A DNA stretch of 64,000 bases, taken from contig CAJUMA010000003.1 in assembly GCA_910587065.1 (NCBI GenBank), forward strand, positions 102,449-166,448. The letters are read 5' to 3'. Positions within the stretch are counted from its first letter, which is position 1. The number at the start of each line of letters is the position of its first letter. Shown piece after piece: positions 17,795 to 25,782 of the stretch. Under the pieces are notes generated by a model. That model saw nothing but the letters and a program-made list of their open reading frames with translations, was not told the DNA's origin and did no database searches. This DNA comes from an uncultured Bacilli bacterium (GTDB lineage: Bacteria > Bacillota_I > Bacilli_A > RF39 > UBA660). A program made the position numbers and the translations under genes.

Positions 17795-18590
17795 ATTTTA
17801 GTTTAGGACCATCATTAGTTTTTTTATCATAGTAATTGAATAAATGAACAGCAACACTGCTAATATTTTCATCAACTAATGCTTGCATTATATCCTCCGA
17901 TTCCGTAAAGTTTATAATATCAACAACAGTTTCTTCAATGCCTTCAACATCGCCATAAAAGGCATTAACCAAAAATTCAGCAGCTTCTTCGATTGAAGCT
18001 ATCCTATCGTTAGTTTTATTAATAGATCGAAATATTTGTTTAATTATAAAGTTTGGACTAATTTTTTCAGAATGTTCTAAATAATCTGCCATAAAGAAAC
18101 TATTAAAGGAAGAAATTATTTCCATATCTTCCTCATCTAAAAGAAGATAAGCAAGAGCTTTATCATAAAAAGATAAATTATTCATTATATGGGAAGCATC
18201 CAGAAGTTCTGTTATATTATTTGGGTTTCTTATTAAAGCAGAGAAATCATTTCCTTTTTTATGAGCCGATTTTATTTGGTTTAATATTCTAATTTCCTCT
18301 TTAGTTGCGACATCTAAAACAATATTTTTATTAACTAAAATATAAAAGTCCATAATAACTACTGATTGAAGTAGCATTTGTCTTACTCGTAACATTTTTA
18401 TATCTTCATCTGTTGCTGTTGGTATTAGTTGTTTATAAATAAAGCCACTATCTTGTGTAAGCGTATTTCCCATAGCGATTGCTTTAATATAATCGTTATT
18501 GCGCATATTACCAGGAAGTACAGGAGAATTAAATATTAGTTTTTCTAACGTTATAAGGCATAAACGTAAATATTCATTACTAAATTTCAT
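17793..18590 (-). CDS. Unknown 265-residue soluble helical protein
   Basis: No family recognised. The protein is almost entirely helical with several repeats of short amphipathic helices and no signal peptide. The ATG at 18590 follows GGGAGGAAATATA. The longer reading to 18656 would start upstream of its own promoter and is rejected. It has its own promoter (TTGACA-17-TAGAAT), is divergent from lysS and convergent with valS. Confidence 0.75.
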   Translation of the reverse strand: MKFSNEYLRLCLITLEKLIFNSPVLPGNMRNNDYIKAIAMGNTLTQDSGFIYKQLIPTATDEDIKMLRVRQMLLQSVVIMDFYILVNKNIVLDVATKEEIRILNQIKSAHKKGNDFSALIRNPNNITELLDASHIMNNLSFYDKALAYLLLDEEDMEIISSFNSFFMADYLEHSEKISPNFIIKQIFRSINKTNDRIASIEEAAEFLVNAFYGDVEGIEETVVDIINFTESEDIMQALVDENISSVAVHLFNYYDKKTNDGPKLK

Positions 18591-18615
18591 TATATTTCCT
18601 CCCTTTAAGTAAAGT

Positions 18616-18644
18616 ATTCTAGTATATTTAATCAAATTTGTCAA
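18616..18644 (-). promoter_or_regulatory. Promoter of the minus-strand gene ending at 17793
   Basis: On the minus strand TTGACA, 17-nt spacer, TAGAAT, located about 25 nt before the start codon. Confidence 0.8.
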
Positions 18645-18680
18645 AAAATACTGCATATAAATAAAAAAAACTAGAAATTA

Positions 18681-18689
18681 TGGTAAAAT
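18681..18689 (+). promoter_or_regulatory. Candidate extended -10 for lysS
   Basis: TGGTAAAAT lies 36 nt before the lysS ATG; no clear -35 is visible. Confidence 0.4.
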
Positions 18690-18724
18690 TATAGTAGATT
18701 AATAAATGAGAAAGAGGTTTTGTT

Positions 18725-20224
18725 ATGGAAAGAAAATTAACTGATCAAGAATTAGTAAGAAGAGAAAAGATGAACAAAATCCGTGAAACAGGCATAGATC
18801 CTTTTGGTACTAGATTTGATAGAACGGATTTTGCTTGTGATATAAAAAAGAAATATAAAGACACTCCACATGATGCTTTTGAATCAATGGATGATACGGC
18901 GTGTGTGGCTGGTCGAATAATGTTTATAAGAAAGATGGGTAAAGCATCATTTTTCACGATACAAGATAAAACAGGTAAAATACAAGTATATATTTCAATA
19001 AATGATATAGGTGAAGAAGCTTATACTTTATTTAAATCAGCTGATATTGGAGATATTGTTGGAGTTAAAGGAAAAATAATGAAAACTCAAACAGGGGAGG
19101 TTACTATTAAATGTCTAGAATATACACATTTAGTTAAAGCTCTTCGTCCACTTCCGGAAAAATTCCATGGACTTACTGATGTTGAAGAAAGATATAGAAG
19201 AAGATATGTTGATTTAATAATGAATGAGGATTCAATGCGAGTAGCAATGATGAGACCAAAAATTATTAGATGTATTCAAAATTTCTTAGATAATAAAGGA
19301 TTTATAGAAGTCGAAACACCAATTCTTACCAATCTTTTAACGGGAGCATCTGCTCGTCCATTTGTAACTCACCATAATACGCAAGACCTAGATATGTATT
19401 TACGTATCGCTCTTGAACTAAATCTAAAAAGATTACTTGTTGGTGGTATGGAGTCAGTTTATGAAATTGGTAGAACATTTAGAAACGAAGGAATGGATTC
19501 TCAGCATAATCCAGAATTTACGATGATGGAAGTTTATCAAGCATATTCTAATCTTGAAGGAATGATGGATTTAACGGAAAACATGTATAAAACAATTGCA
19601 AATGATGTAGTTGGAAAAACAACTTTTAATTATTTAGGACATGAAGTTGATTTATCGGGAACTTGGAAAAGAATATCTATGGTTGATGCCATAAAAGAAG
19701 CAACAGGAATAGATTTTAAAAAGAAAATGACTGTAGAAGAAGCTTTAAAATTGGCGAGTGAACATGACATAGAAGTAGAAGCACATGAACATACAGTTGG
19801 ACATATCATTAATTTATTTTTTGAAAAGTATGTTGAAGAAACTTTGATAGAGCCAACATTCCTTTATGGTCATCCAGTAGAAATATCTCCATTAACAAAG
19901 AAAAATCCAGAAGATCCGCGCTTTGTTGATAGATTTGAATTATTTATTTCTGGACACGAGTGTGCAAATGCCTATACAGAACTTAATGATCCAGTGGATC
20001 AATTAGCTCGCTTTGAAGACCAATTAAAAGAAAAAGAATTAGGAAATGAAGAAGCTAATGATATAGATTATGATTTTGTTGAAGCTCTAGAATATGGAAT
20101 GCCACCAGCTGGAGGAATTGGTTATGGAATTGATAGAATGATTATGCTATTTACTGAGTCAGAATCAATACGTGACGTTTTATTATTCCCAACAATGAAA
20201 CCAAATAATAAAAATGATAACTAA
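18725..20224 (+). CDS. lysS: Lysyl-tRNA synthetase, class II
   Basis: Charges tRNA-Lys. An N-terminal OB-fold anticodon-binding domain (about 60-150: VAGRIMFIRKMGKASFFTIQD) precedes the class II core. Motif 2 reads YEIGRTFRNEGMD..HNPEFTMME and motif 3 reads GIGYGIDRMIMLFT. Length 499 is typical. AGAGGTTTTGTT precedes the ATG, and a hairpin terminator follows directly. Confidence 0.97.
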   Translation: MERKLTDQELVRREKMNKIRETGIDPFGTRFDRTDFACDIKKKYKDTPHDAFESMDDTACVAGRIMFIRKMGKASFFTIQDKTGKIQVYISINDIGEEAYTLFKSADIGDIVGVKGKIMKTQTGEVTIKCLEYTHLVKALRPLPEKFHGLTDVEERYRRRYVDLIMNEDSMRVAMMRPKIIRCIQNFLDNKGFIEVETPILTNLLTGASARPFVTHHNTQDLDMYLRIALELNLKRLLVGGMESVYEIGRTFRNEGMDSQHNPEFTMMEVYQAYSNLEGMMDLTENMYKTIANDVVGKTTFNYLGHEVDLSGTWKRISMVDAIKEATGIDFKKKMTVEEALKLASEHDIEVEAHEHTVGHIINLFFEKYVEETLIEPTFLYGHPVEISPLTKKNPEDPRFVDRFELFISGHECANAYTELNDPVDQLARFEDQLKEKELGNEEANDIDYDFVEALEYGMPPAGGIGYGIDRMIMLFTESESIRDVLLFPTMKPNNKNDN

Positions 20225-20230
20225 TAATTA

Positions 20231-20255
20231 AACTCACAATTTTGTGAGTTTTTTT
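20231..20255 (+). terminator. Intrinsic terminator of lysS
   Basis: AACTCACAA pairs with TTGTGAGTT, followed by TTTTT. Confidence 0.85.
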
Positions 20256-20298
20256 GTGTAAATATGTAAAAAAATATACTTGACAAGACGATTAGGGC

Positions 20299-20330
20299 TT
20301 GCTAAAAAAAAAAAAAAAAAATGCTATAAT
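20299..20330 (+). promoter_or_regulatory. Promoter with an A18 tract in its spacer (candidate phase-variable switch)
   Basis: A -35-like TTGCTA (20299-20304) runs into 18 consecutive A (20304-20321), then the extended -10 TGCTATAAT (20322-20330). The spacer is 20 nt as sequenced; three fewer A would give the optimal 17. A separate TTGACA lies at 20280-20285 but is too far away for this -10. Confidence 0.6.
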
Positions 20331-20381
20331 CAAAGTAGATAAGTCCGCTTAAAAAAGGACAATGATTGTAGGTGTTTTAGT

Positions 20382-21908
20382 ATGAAGAAAGTATTAAGTA
20401 TGATCGTTAGTTTAATGTTAATAGTAAGTCCAGTATATGCCCTAGATTCAGAAGGAGTAATATATGATAATAGTACAAGCGGATCAAACGCAACAAATGT
20501 AAATGATGCCTTAAATGATTTATATAGTAAACTTAATGATATAAATAATATAGGAAATGCAACAGCAGATAAAATACTAAGTGGATATACAGCCTATGTC
20601 AAAGGAAATACAATAACAGGAAGTATACCAAGTAAAGGAGCAACAACATATACTCCTGGAATAAAAGATCAAACGATAGCATCCGGTAATTATATATCAG
20701 GAACACAAACCATAAAAGGGGATGCAAACCTAGTTGCTGCAAATATAGCCAAAGGAAAGAGTATATTTGGAGTAAATGGTACATATACAAGTGATGCCAA
20801 TGCTACTGCATCTGATATGGCATTAGGAAAAACAGCCTATGTAAATGGAAATAAGATAACTGGAGCATTAAAAAATCTAACAACATCAACACCAATACAA
20901 CATGCAACAAATAATGGAACAAGAGTAGTAGCAGGAGATGCAGGATATGTATCGACAAATACAGATGGAGTATCAAGATTCCAAATAAGATATAATGGAG
21001 AGTCAGGAATCATATTGGGTAATACATTATTTGGACTGGAAATGAGTAAAGTAGTAAATACATTAGGAATAAATGCTAGTAAGGTAGCAAAAGGACAAAC
21101 AATAGCAGGAGTAGCTGGATCATATACAAGTGATGCAAATGCTACAGCTGGAAATATCTTAAGTGGAAAGACTGCATATGTAAATGGAAGTAAAATAACT
21201 GGGTCAATGGTGGATAGAACAAGTAATACAGGAACAACTGGTTTAGCATGGGCAACAAATAATTTAGAAATAACACAGTATAATCAATTAAGAATAGGAA
21301 TAAATCCTGGATATTATGGAAGTGCTAACTATTCTAATTGGGGAGTATCAGGAATAGTTATAGGAGATTTTCAAACTAAATTGGGTATAACTGCAGATAA
21401 AATAGTATCAGGTCAAACTGTAGCTGGAGTTACTGGTACAGGAGGAGGTTACAAAGCATATAAATTTGAAAAAGTTAAAGCAAGTGTATTAAGTGATAAA
21501 ACATTTGATGGGTCATGGAAAAATATGATGTCAAAGGATGATTGGTCCTCATTTTCTATAGATTTAGGATTTACACCAAGTGAAGTAGTAGACTGCAAAG
21601 CCAAATTGGTAGGCAATTATTCTACTAATAGTGAAACTTCATGGGGAGCTAATTTTCGAATTTCAAGAGGTTACATCGAAATGACTCACACTGGACAAAG
21701 TTACTATATGTACGATTTGCCATCGGATATGTACCTTTCTAACTCCAATAGTACTGAAAATTATTCTGATATAATTACTAAATGTAGTGTTACTGGAAGT
21801 AAGCTAGTGTTTACCGTTTCAGATTCAAGTTATGGAACAACAACCTATGTTCCTGTTCAAACTAGAGCTACTGAATTTTATCTTACAGGCACTCTTATAT
21901 ATAAATAA
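20382..21908 (+). CDS. Secreted surface protein with tail-fibre-like repeats
   Basis: A 508-residue exported protein. A classic signal peptide (MKKVLSMIVSLMLIVSPVYA) precedes about seven short repeats between residues 65 and 365. Two repeat types alternate: ILSGKTAYVNG.KITGS and VAKGQTI.GV.GTYTSD, joined by ASDANATA-type links. Such repeats are common in fibres of Gram-positive phages, where they build beta-structured shafts. The C-terminal 150 residues form a non-repetitive domain. No sorting signal or membrane anchor is seen. Its promoter carries the A18 tract, so on/off or graded expression is likely. Confidence 0.75.
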   Translation: MKKVLSMIVSLMLIVSPVYALDSEGVIYDNSTSGSNATNVNDALNDLYSKLNDINNIGNATADKILSGYTAYVKGNTITGSIPSKGATTYTPGIKDQTIASGNYISGTQTIKGDANLVAANIAKGKSIFGVNGTYTSDANATASDMALGKTAYVNGNKITGALKNLTTSTPIQHATNNGTRVVAGDAGYVSTNTDGVSRFQIRYNGESGIILGNTLFGLEMSKVVNTLGINASKVAKGQTIAGVAGSYTSDANATAGNILSGKTAYVNGSKITGSMVDRTSNTGTTGLAWATNNLEITQYNQLRIGINPGYYGSANYSNWGVSGIVIGDFQTKLGITADKIVSGQTVAGVTGTGGGYKAYKFEKVKASVLSDKTFDGSWKNMMSKDDWSSFSIDLGFTPSEVVDCKAKLVGNYSTNSETSWGANFRISRGYIEMTHTGQSYYMYDLPSDMYLSNSNSTENYSDIITKCSVTGSKLVFTVSDSSYGTTTYVPVQTRATEFYLTGTLIYK

Positions 21909-21969
21909 AATTAGAAAAAAATTATGCCATATATATACATACAATAAACAAGTGAATTTAGTTTATGTA

Positions 21970-21998
21970 TTGACAAAATATTCATATAGTAGTAATAT
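21970..21998 (+). promoter_or_regulatory. Promoter of the RSH gene
   Basis: TTGACA, 17-nt spacer, TAATAT, followed by a leader of about 150 nt that holds a small ORF and a hairpin. Confidence 0.75.
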
Positions 21999-22027
21999 TC
22001 AATTACATTAATTATTTAAGAGGGTTT

Positions 22028-22117
22028 ATGAGGGAATTTTGTTGTATGATTTTAATTAATTTTTCATCTATACTAAATACTCTTTCATGTGTCCTAAATG
22101 TACAAACGATAGTCTAA
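22028..22117 (+). CDS. Candidate leader peptide upstream of the RSH gene
   Basis: A 29-codon ORF begins with ATG at 22028 after AAGAGGG and ends with TAA inside the loop of the hairpin at 22104-22131. The product is hydrophobic and Cys-containing, without runs of one regulated amino acid. Ribosomes finishing this ORF would cover the left arm of the hairpin, the geometry of translation-coupled attenuation. No proof of translation exists. Confidence 0.35.
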   Translation: MREFCCMILINFSSILNTLSCVLNVQTIV

Positions 22118-22143
22118 AGAAGCTATCGTTTTGTTTGTTTTTT
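22104..22143 (+). terminator. Terminator-like hairpin just before the RSH ribosome-binding site
   Basis: AAACGATAG/CTATCGTTT (9 bp, 22104-22112 with 22123-22131) is followed by a T-rich stretch and then GGGGAGG. It may be an attenuator or a road block for read-through from the surface-protein gene. Confidence 0.6.
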
Positions 22144-22156
22144 GGGGAGGTATATT

Positions 22157-23605
22157 ATGGGAATTGTTGATTTATTAAGTATTATTAAAGATTATGCACT
22201 AATGGATAAAGAATTTATTCTTCGTGCATATGAGTTTGCAAGTGAAGTGCATAAAGGTGCGAAGAGAAAAAGTGGGGAACCATATATAATACATCCTGTA
22301 GCAGTTGCTTGTATTGCTGCTTATATGCATGCCGATGTTGATACAATTGTTGCTTGTATTCTTCATGATGTAATTGAAGATGGAGAAATTACTAAAGAAG
22401 ATTTAGCAAGAGAATTTAATCCAACTGTCGCTATGTTAGTTGATGGAGTAAGTAAGTTACCTAAATTTAGTATAAATAATAGCAAACTTGATACGGATAA
22501 TTTTAATTTAAAAAAATTATTCTTAAGTTTAGTAAGTGATATAAGAGTAATTCTTATAAAAATATGTGATAGACTGCATAATATGCGAACACTGCAATAT
22601 CATACACCAGAGAAACAAGTTGAAAATTCTAGAGAAACAGAAAAAATTTATGTTCCTTTTGCATCATTAATTGGTGCTTACAATATTAAGCAAGAACTAG
22701 ATGATTATTCATTCATGTATTTACAACCAAAAGAATATGAGCAAACAGCATCTCTTCTAAAACAATTCCAAAGTGATAACTTTGATATTATTGAAGAAGC
22801 AATTTGTCGAGTATCCCAATTATTAAATTCCAAGTCAATACCATTTGAAGTAAAGCTTAGAGTCAAAAGTTTACATAGTCTATATGATAAAATCCAAAAA
22901 TATGGTGACATCGTGAATGTTCATGATGTATTTTCAATAACTTTTTTGCTAGATGATGTTGAAACTTGTTATAAACTCCAAAATGAAGTTTCTAAAATGT
23001 ATCCAACAATTCCTCAAAAAGCAAAAGATTATATAGCAAACCCAAAAACTAATATGTATTCAGCTTTGCATTCTTCTGTTTATGCAAGCAACAATAATAT
23101 GCTTCAATTTCAATTTACAACAAAAGATAGAGACTTCATTAATACTCATGGTATAACGGCTTTTTGGGAATTACAGAAATTTAATCATGCACCTGAACAC
23201 ATGCAAGAAGAAGTAAGTAAAATGCCATTCTTCCGTTTTATAAAAGAACTTAATGGTACTATTTTAGAAAATGAAGAATTTAATAAAGAAGTAACAGAAG
23301 ATATACTTGCAGCTACATTAATTGTTTATACTCCAATGGGTGAAATAATTGAATTGCCAAATGGATCTACTCCTGTTGATTTTGCTTATAAGATTCACGA
23401 AGAAATTGGTAACTGGATAACATCGGCAATAGTTAATGGAGAAAAAGTAGAATTAAATCATTCATTAAAAAATGGTGACATAGTAGAAATTAAATTTCAA
23501 AAAGATACATACGGACCTATAAGAGATTTAGCAAGTATGTGTCATACTAATAAAGCAAAAAGAAAAATTAGAGAATTTAATAATCGCTGGCTAAAGAAGA
23601 TGTAA
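22157..23605 (+). CDS. RelA/SpoT homologue: (p)ppGpp hydrolase with degenerate synthetase and TGS domain
   Basis: A 482-residue RSH protein. The HD hydrolase domain is intact (HKGAKRKSGEPYIIHP, LHDVIEDG, DRLHNMRTL). The synthetase-like domain (about 215-350) keeps RVKSLHSLYDK, the Asp of VHDVFS, and DYIANPKTNMYSALHS. However the catalytic EVQIRT element reads QFQFTT, so the metal-binding Glu and the Arg are lost. A TGS domain follows (about 395-460). The ACT/RIS regulatory region of full-length Rel is absent. The enzyme is therefore expected mainly to degrade (p)ppGpp. The ATG at 22157 follows GGGGAGG; the longer TTG reading is rejected. Confidence 0.85.
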   Translation: MGIVDLLSIIKDYALMDKEFILRAYEFASEVHKGAKRKSGEPYIIHPVAVACIAAYMHADVDTIVACILHDVIEDGEITKEDLAREFNPTVAMLVDGVSKLPKFSINNSKLDTDNFNLKKLFLSLVSDIRVILIKICDRLHNMRTLQYHTPEKQVENSRETEKIYVPFASLIGAYNIKQELDDYSFMYLQPKEYEQTASLLKQFQSDNFDIIEEAICRVSQLLNSKSIPFEVKLRVKSLHSLYDKIQKYGDIVNVHDVFSITFLLDDVETCYKLQNEVSKMYPTIPQKAKDYIANPKTNMYSALHSSVYASNNNMLQFQFTTKDRDFINTHGITAFWELQKFNHAPEHMQEEVSKMPFFRFIKELNGTILENEEFNKEVTEDILAATLIVYTPMGEIIELPNGSTPVDFAYKIHEEIGNWITSAIVNGEKVELNHSLKNGDIVEIKFQKDTYGPIRDLASMCHTNKAKRKIREFNNRWLKKM

Positions 23606-23718
23606 ACTTTAGTCAGTTTTTTTACGAATAACCTCATTAATTGGATGAATATCTATTGATAGCCTATATACAATGCTAAATTATTTGATATAGTAGTCTA
23701 GGATTAGAGGTAGTAAAA

Positions 23719-24786
23719 ATGATAAATCAAGAGAAATTTGCAAAATTTATAGTCGCTTTAAGAAAAGAGAAAGATTTAACTCAAGAAGATCTTGCTGCAC
23801 ATCTTTTCATTGGTAGAGAAGCAATAAGTAAATGGGAAAGAGGACTAGCTTTACCAAGTTACAGTGTATTACTATTGTTAAGTGAAGAATTCGGTGTAAC
23901 AATAAATGAATTATTATATGGTGAAAGAAAAAACGAAACCAATGAAGAAGAAGTTGAAGAGGAAACTATAAAATGGTTGTATAAATTTTCTACTGCATTA
24001 ACTGCTAAAGTAAATAAGTATAAAAAGTTATTAATAATTCTCTTTGTTTTATCAGTCTTAGTTTATTTAATGAGTTGTTTTATTTTTAGTTATAATTCTT
24101 TGAAAGTTTATTCATTATATGCCACTGGAGAAGATTTTACAATAAACAAAGGATTAGTAATGAATTGTAATAATAAAGTATATTTTCAAATGGGTAATGT
24201 AATTAATCATACTGATAAGGAAGTATTAGGTATAAGTATTTATTTTGGTAAAGATGATAACAAGATTAAAATTTCTAGTGGTACAGATTTAAATGATATT
24301 GCAATGAATACAGGCGAATTAAAGAAATTAACAAAAGCTAATTTGAAAACTGTCTTAAAAGATTTATACATAGAAATTAAAACAGAGGATGATATAATAA
24401 ATTATAAATTTGATGTAGATATGAATTTTAAATTACATATGTTAAAGGATAAAAAGACTACTAAAGAAGATGATAATATCTCACTAACATCGCTTCAAGA
24501 TTCCAAAACAGATAACATAAAAAGTAAGTTCAAACTAAAGGATGGCAAATATGTCTATAAATTCAAGTATAAGAAGAAAACTTATAAGTTCTATCTTGAA
24601 GAGAATGTTATCTACATGGAACAAGATAATGTATTTTTAAGCTATAAAATAAGTGATGATATAATAAACATAATTAAGGGAAATGAAAGTGAAAGATTCA
24701 ATATCAAAACAAATAAATGTGAAACTAAAAACTGTGATGAATTTTCCGATATAATTGATATGTTCATAACTAAAATATTAAATTAA
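23719..24786 (+). CDS. Membrane-anchored XRE-family regulator
   Basis: A 355-residue protein with an N-terminal helix-turn-helix domain (residues 5-65: LRKEKDLTQEDLAAHLFIGREAISKWERG) and one membrane segment at about 101-123. An extracytoplasmic region of about 230 residues follows, basic and beta-rich, repeating the pattern K-x-KDGKYVYKFKYKKKTYKFY. Such one-component designs couple an outside signal to DNA binding, but the signal is unknown. AGAGGTAG precedes the ATG. A terminator follows, so it is monocistronic. Confidence 0.75.
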   Translation: MINQEKFAKFIVALRKEKDLTQEDLAAHLFIGREAISKWERGLALPSYSVLLLLSEEFGVTINELLYGERKNETNEEEVEEETIKWLYKFSTALTAKVNKYKKLLIILFVLSVLVYLMSCFIFSYNSLKVYSLYATGEDFTINKGLVMNCNNKVYFQMGNVINHTDKEVLGISIYFGKDDNKIKISSGTDLNDIAMNTGELKKLTKANLKTVLKDLYIEIKTEDDIINYKFDVDMNFKLHMLKDKKTTKEDDNISLTSLQDSKTDNIKSKFKLKDGKYVYKFKYKKKTYKFYLEENVIYMEQDNVFLSYKISDDIINIIKGNESERFNIKTNKCETKNCDEFSDIIDMFITKILN

Positions 24787-24789
24787 CAC

Positions 24790-24811
24790 GGGCTTATTGA
24801 GCCCTTTTTTT
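24790..24811 (+). terminator. Intrinsic terminator after the XRE membrane protein
   Basis: GGGCT pairs with AGCCC around a TATTG loop, followed by seven T. Confidence 0.8.
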
Positions 24812-24850
24812 ACTTTGACATAAAATTATATCATTAAAACGGAGGATAAA

Positions 24851-25603
24851 ATGAAAAAGAGAATTTTGAGTGTTATGATTATCGCCCTTTCTTTATGGTC
24901 TATAGATGTATTTGCTGAACCATATTTTACTTCAAATAATGGTGTAGAATTAACTGAATTTCAATATAATACTTTAATGGATATTTTATATGAAGATGAC
25001 GTTTACAACCTTACAAATGAAGATTATGAGAATTTACATGTTGATCAAATGATCGAAGGAACATTCACTTATAAAACACAAGAATTTGAAACACCAGAAG
25101 TATCATCTACTGGCGGATTAATGCCATATGCTTATCATGAAACAACATCAAAAAAAATTACTTTGGGAAATATGTGCACAGACAGCGTATGTCTTGTAAC
25201 TGTTGATGTCACGTGGAAAAAGAAACCAGCGGTAGCAAGTTATGATGCAATTGGTCTTAGATTTGAAAATACTAGTTTTTATGATTCTGCAAACGTATTC
25301 TCAGCAAAAATGAGTGGAACATATTATTATGAACCCAATAAAGTTGTAAAGACTGGTAATGGAGTTGCTGATATCAAAAAAATAACTACGGGTCTAACTT
25401 ATATGTCACTACAAGCAAAAATAAGACCAACTAATAATGCAATAGTATTTGGTAGTTACCAACACGCTGTTGAGTCTGTAACATTATCACAAGCTAGTAA
25501 TTTTACTTTCTCTGGCAATGGATACGGTCAAGTGTTCTTATGGCCAATGGCAATAAGAGAAAAATATGACCAAATGTCAGGAGTATACATAACACTATAC
25601 TAA
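24851..25603 (+). CDS. Unknown secreted protein
   Basis: A 250-residue protein with a signal peptide (MKKRILSVMIIALSLWSIDVFA), an acidic first segment (LTEFQYNTLMDILYEDDVYNLTNEDYENL) and a beta-rich C-terminal domain containing one CTDSVC pair that could form a disulfide. ACGGAGGATAAA precedes the ATG. No anchor is visible, and no family was recognised. A perfect terminator ends the unit. Confidence 0.7.
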   Translation: MKKRILSVMIIALSLWSIDVFAEPYFTSNNGVELTEFQYNTLMDILYEDDVYNLTNEDYENLHVDQMIEGTFTYKTQEFETPEVSSTGGLMPYAYHETTSKKITLGNMCTDSVCLVTVDVTWKKKPAVASYDAIGLRFENTSFYDSANVFSAKMSGTYYYEPNKVVKTGNGVADIKKITTGLTYMSLQAKIRPTNNAIVFGSYQHAVESVTLSQASNFTFSGNGYGQVFLWPMAIREKYDQMSGVYITLY

Positions 25604-25628
25604 AATAAAGAAAAAGATAATCATAACC

Positions 25629-25656
25629 AAAAAAACAACCAAATGGTTGTTTTTTT
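25629..25656 (+). terminator. Intrinsic terminator
   Basis: AAAAAACAACC/GGTTGTTTTTT forms a long stem around AAAT with a T tail. Confidence 0.85.
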
Positions 25657-25680
25657 ACTTGTAATTCTTACATATTTTTA

Positions 25681-25708
25681 TAGACAACACGTTAATTTAT
25701 GTTATAAT
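25681..25708 (+). promoter_or_regulatory. Promoter of the TelA-AAA operon
   Basis: TAGACA, 16-nt spacer, extended -10 TGTTATAAT; the leader is about 70 nt long. Confidence 0.7.
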
Positions 25709-25782
25709 AACACTTGTAAATTGGGGGCTTATGGGTTTAAAACTTATAAAGTACCATAATTAAAGGAAGGAAGAATAAATAA

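Noticed and set aside
20280..20285. TTGACA as the -35 of the surface-protein promoter
   Set aside because: It is 39 nt from the TATAAT. The nearer TTGCTA gives a spacer of 20 nt; the far one could matter only with a -10 inside the A tract.
24815..24820. TTGACA before the secreted protein at 24851 as a promoter
   Set aside because: No -10 box lies at a workable distance; the AT-rich stretch that follows is only 5 nt away, and the ribosome-binding site takes the 17-nt position.
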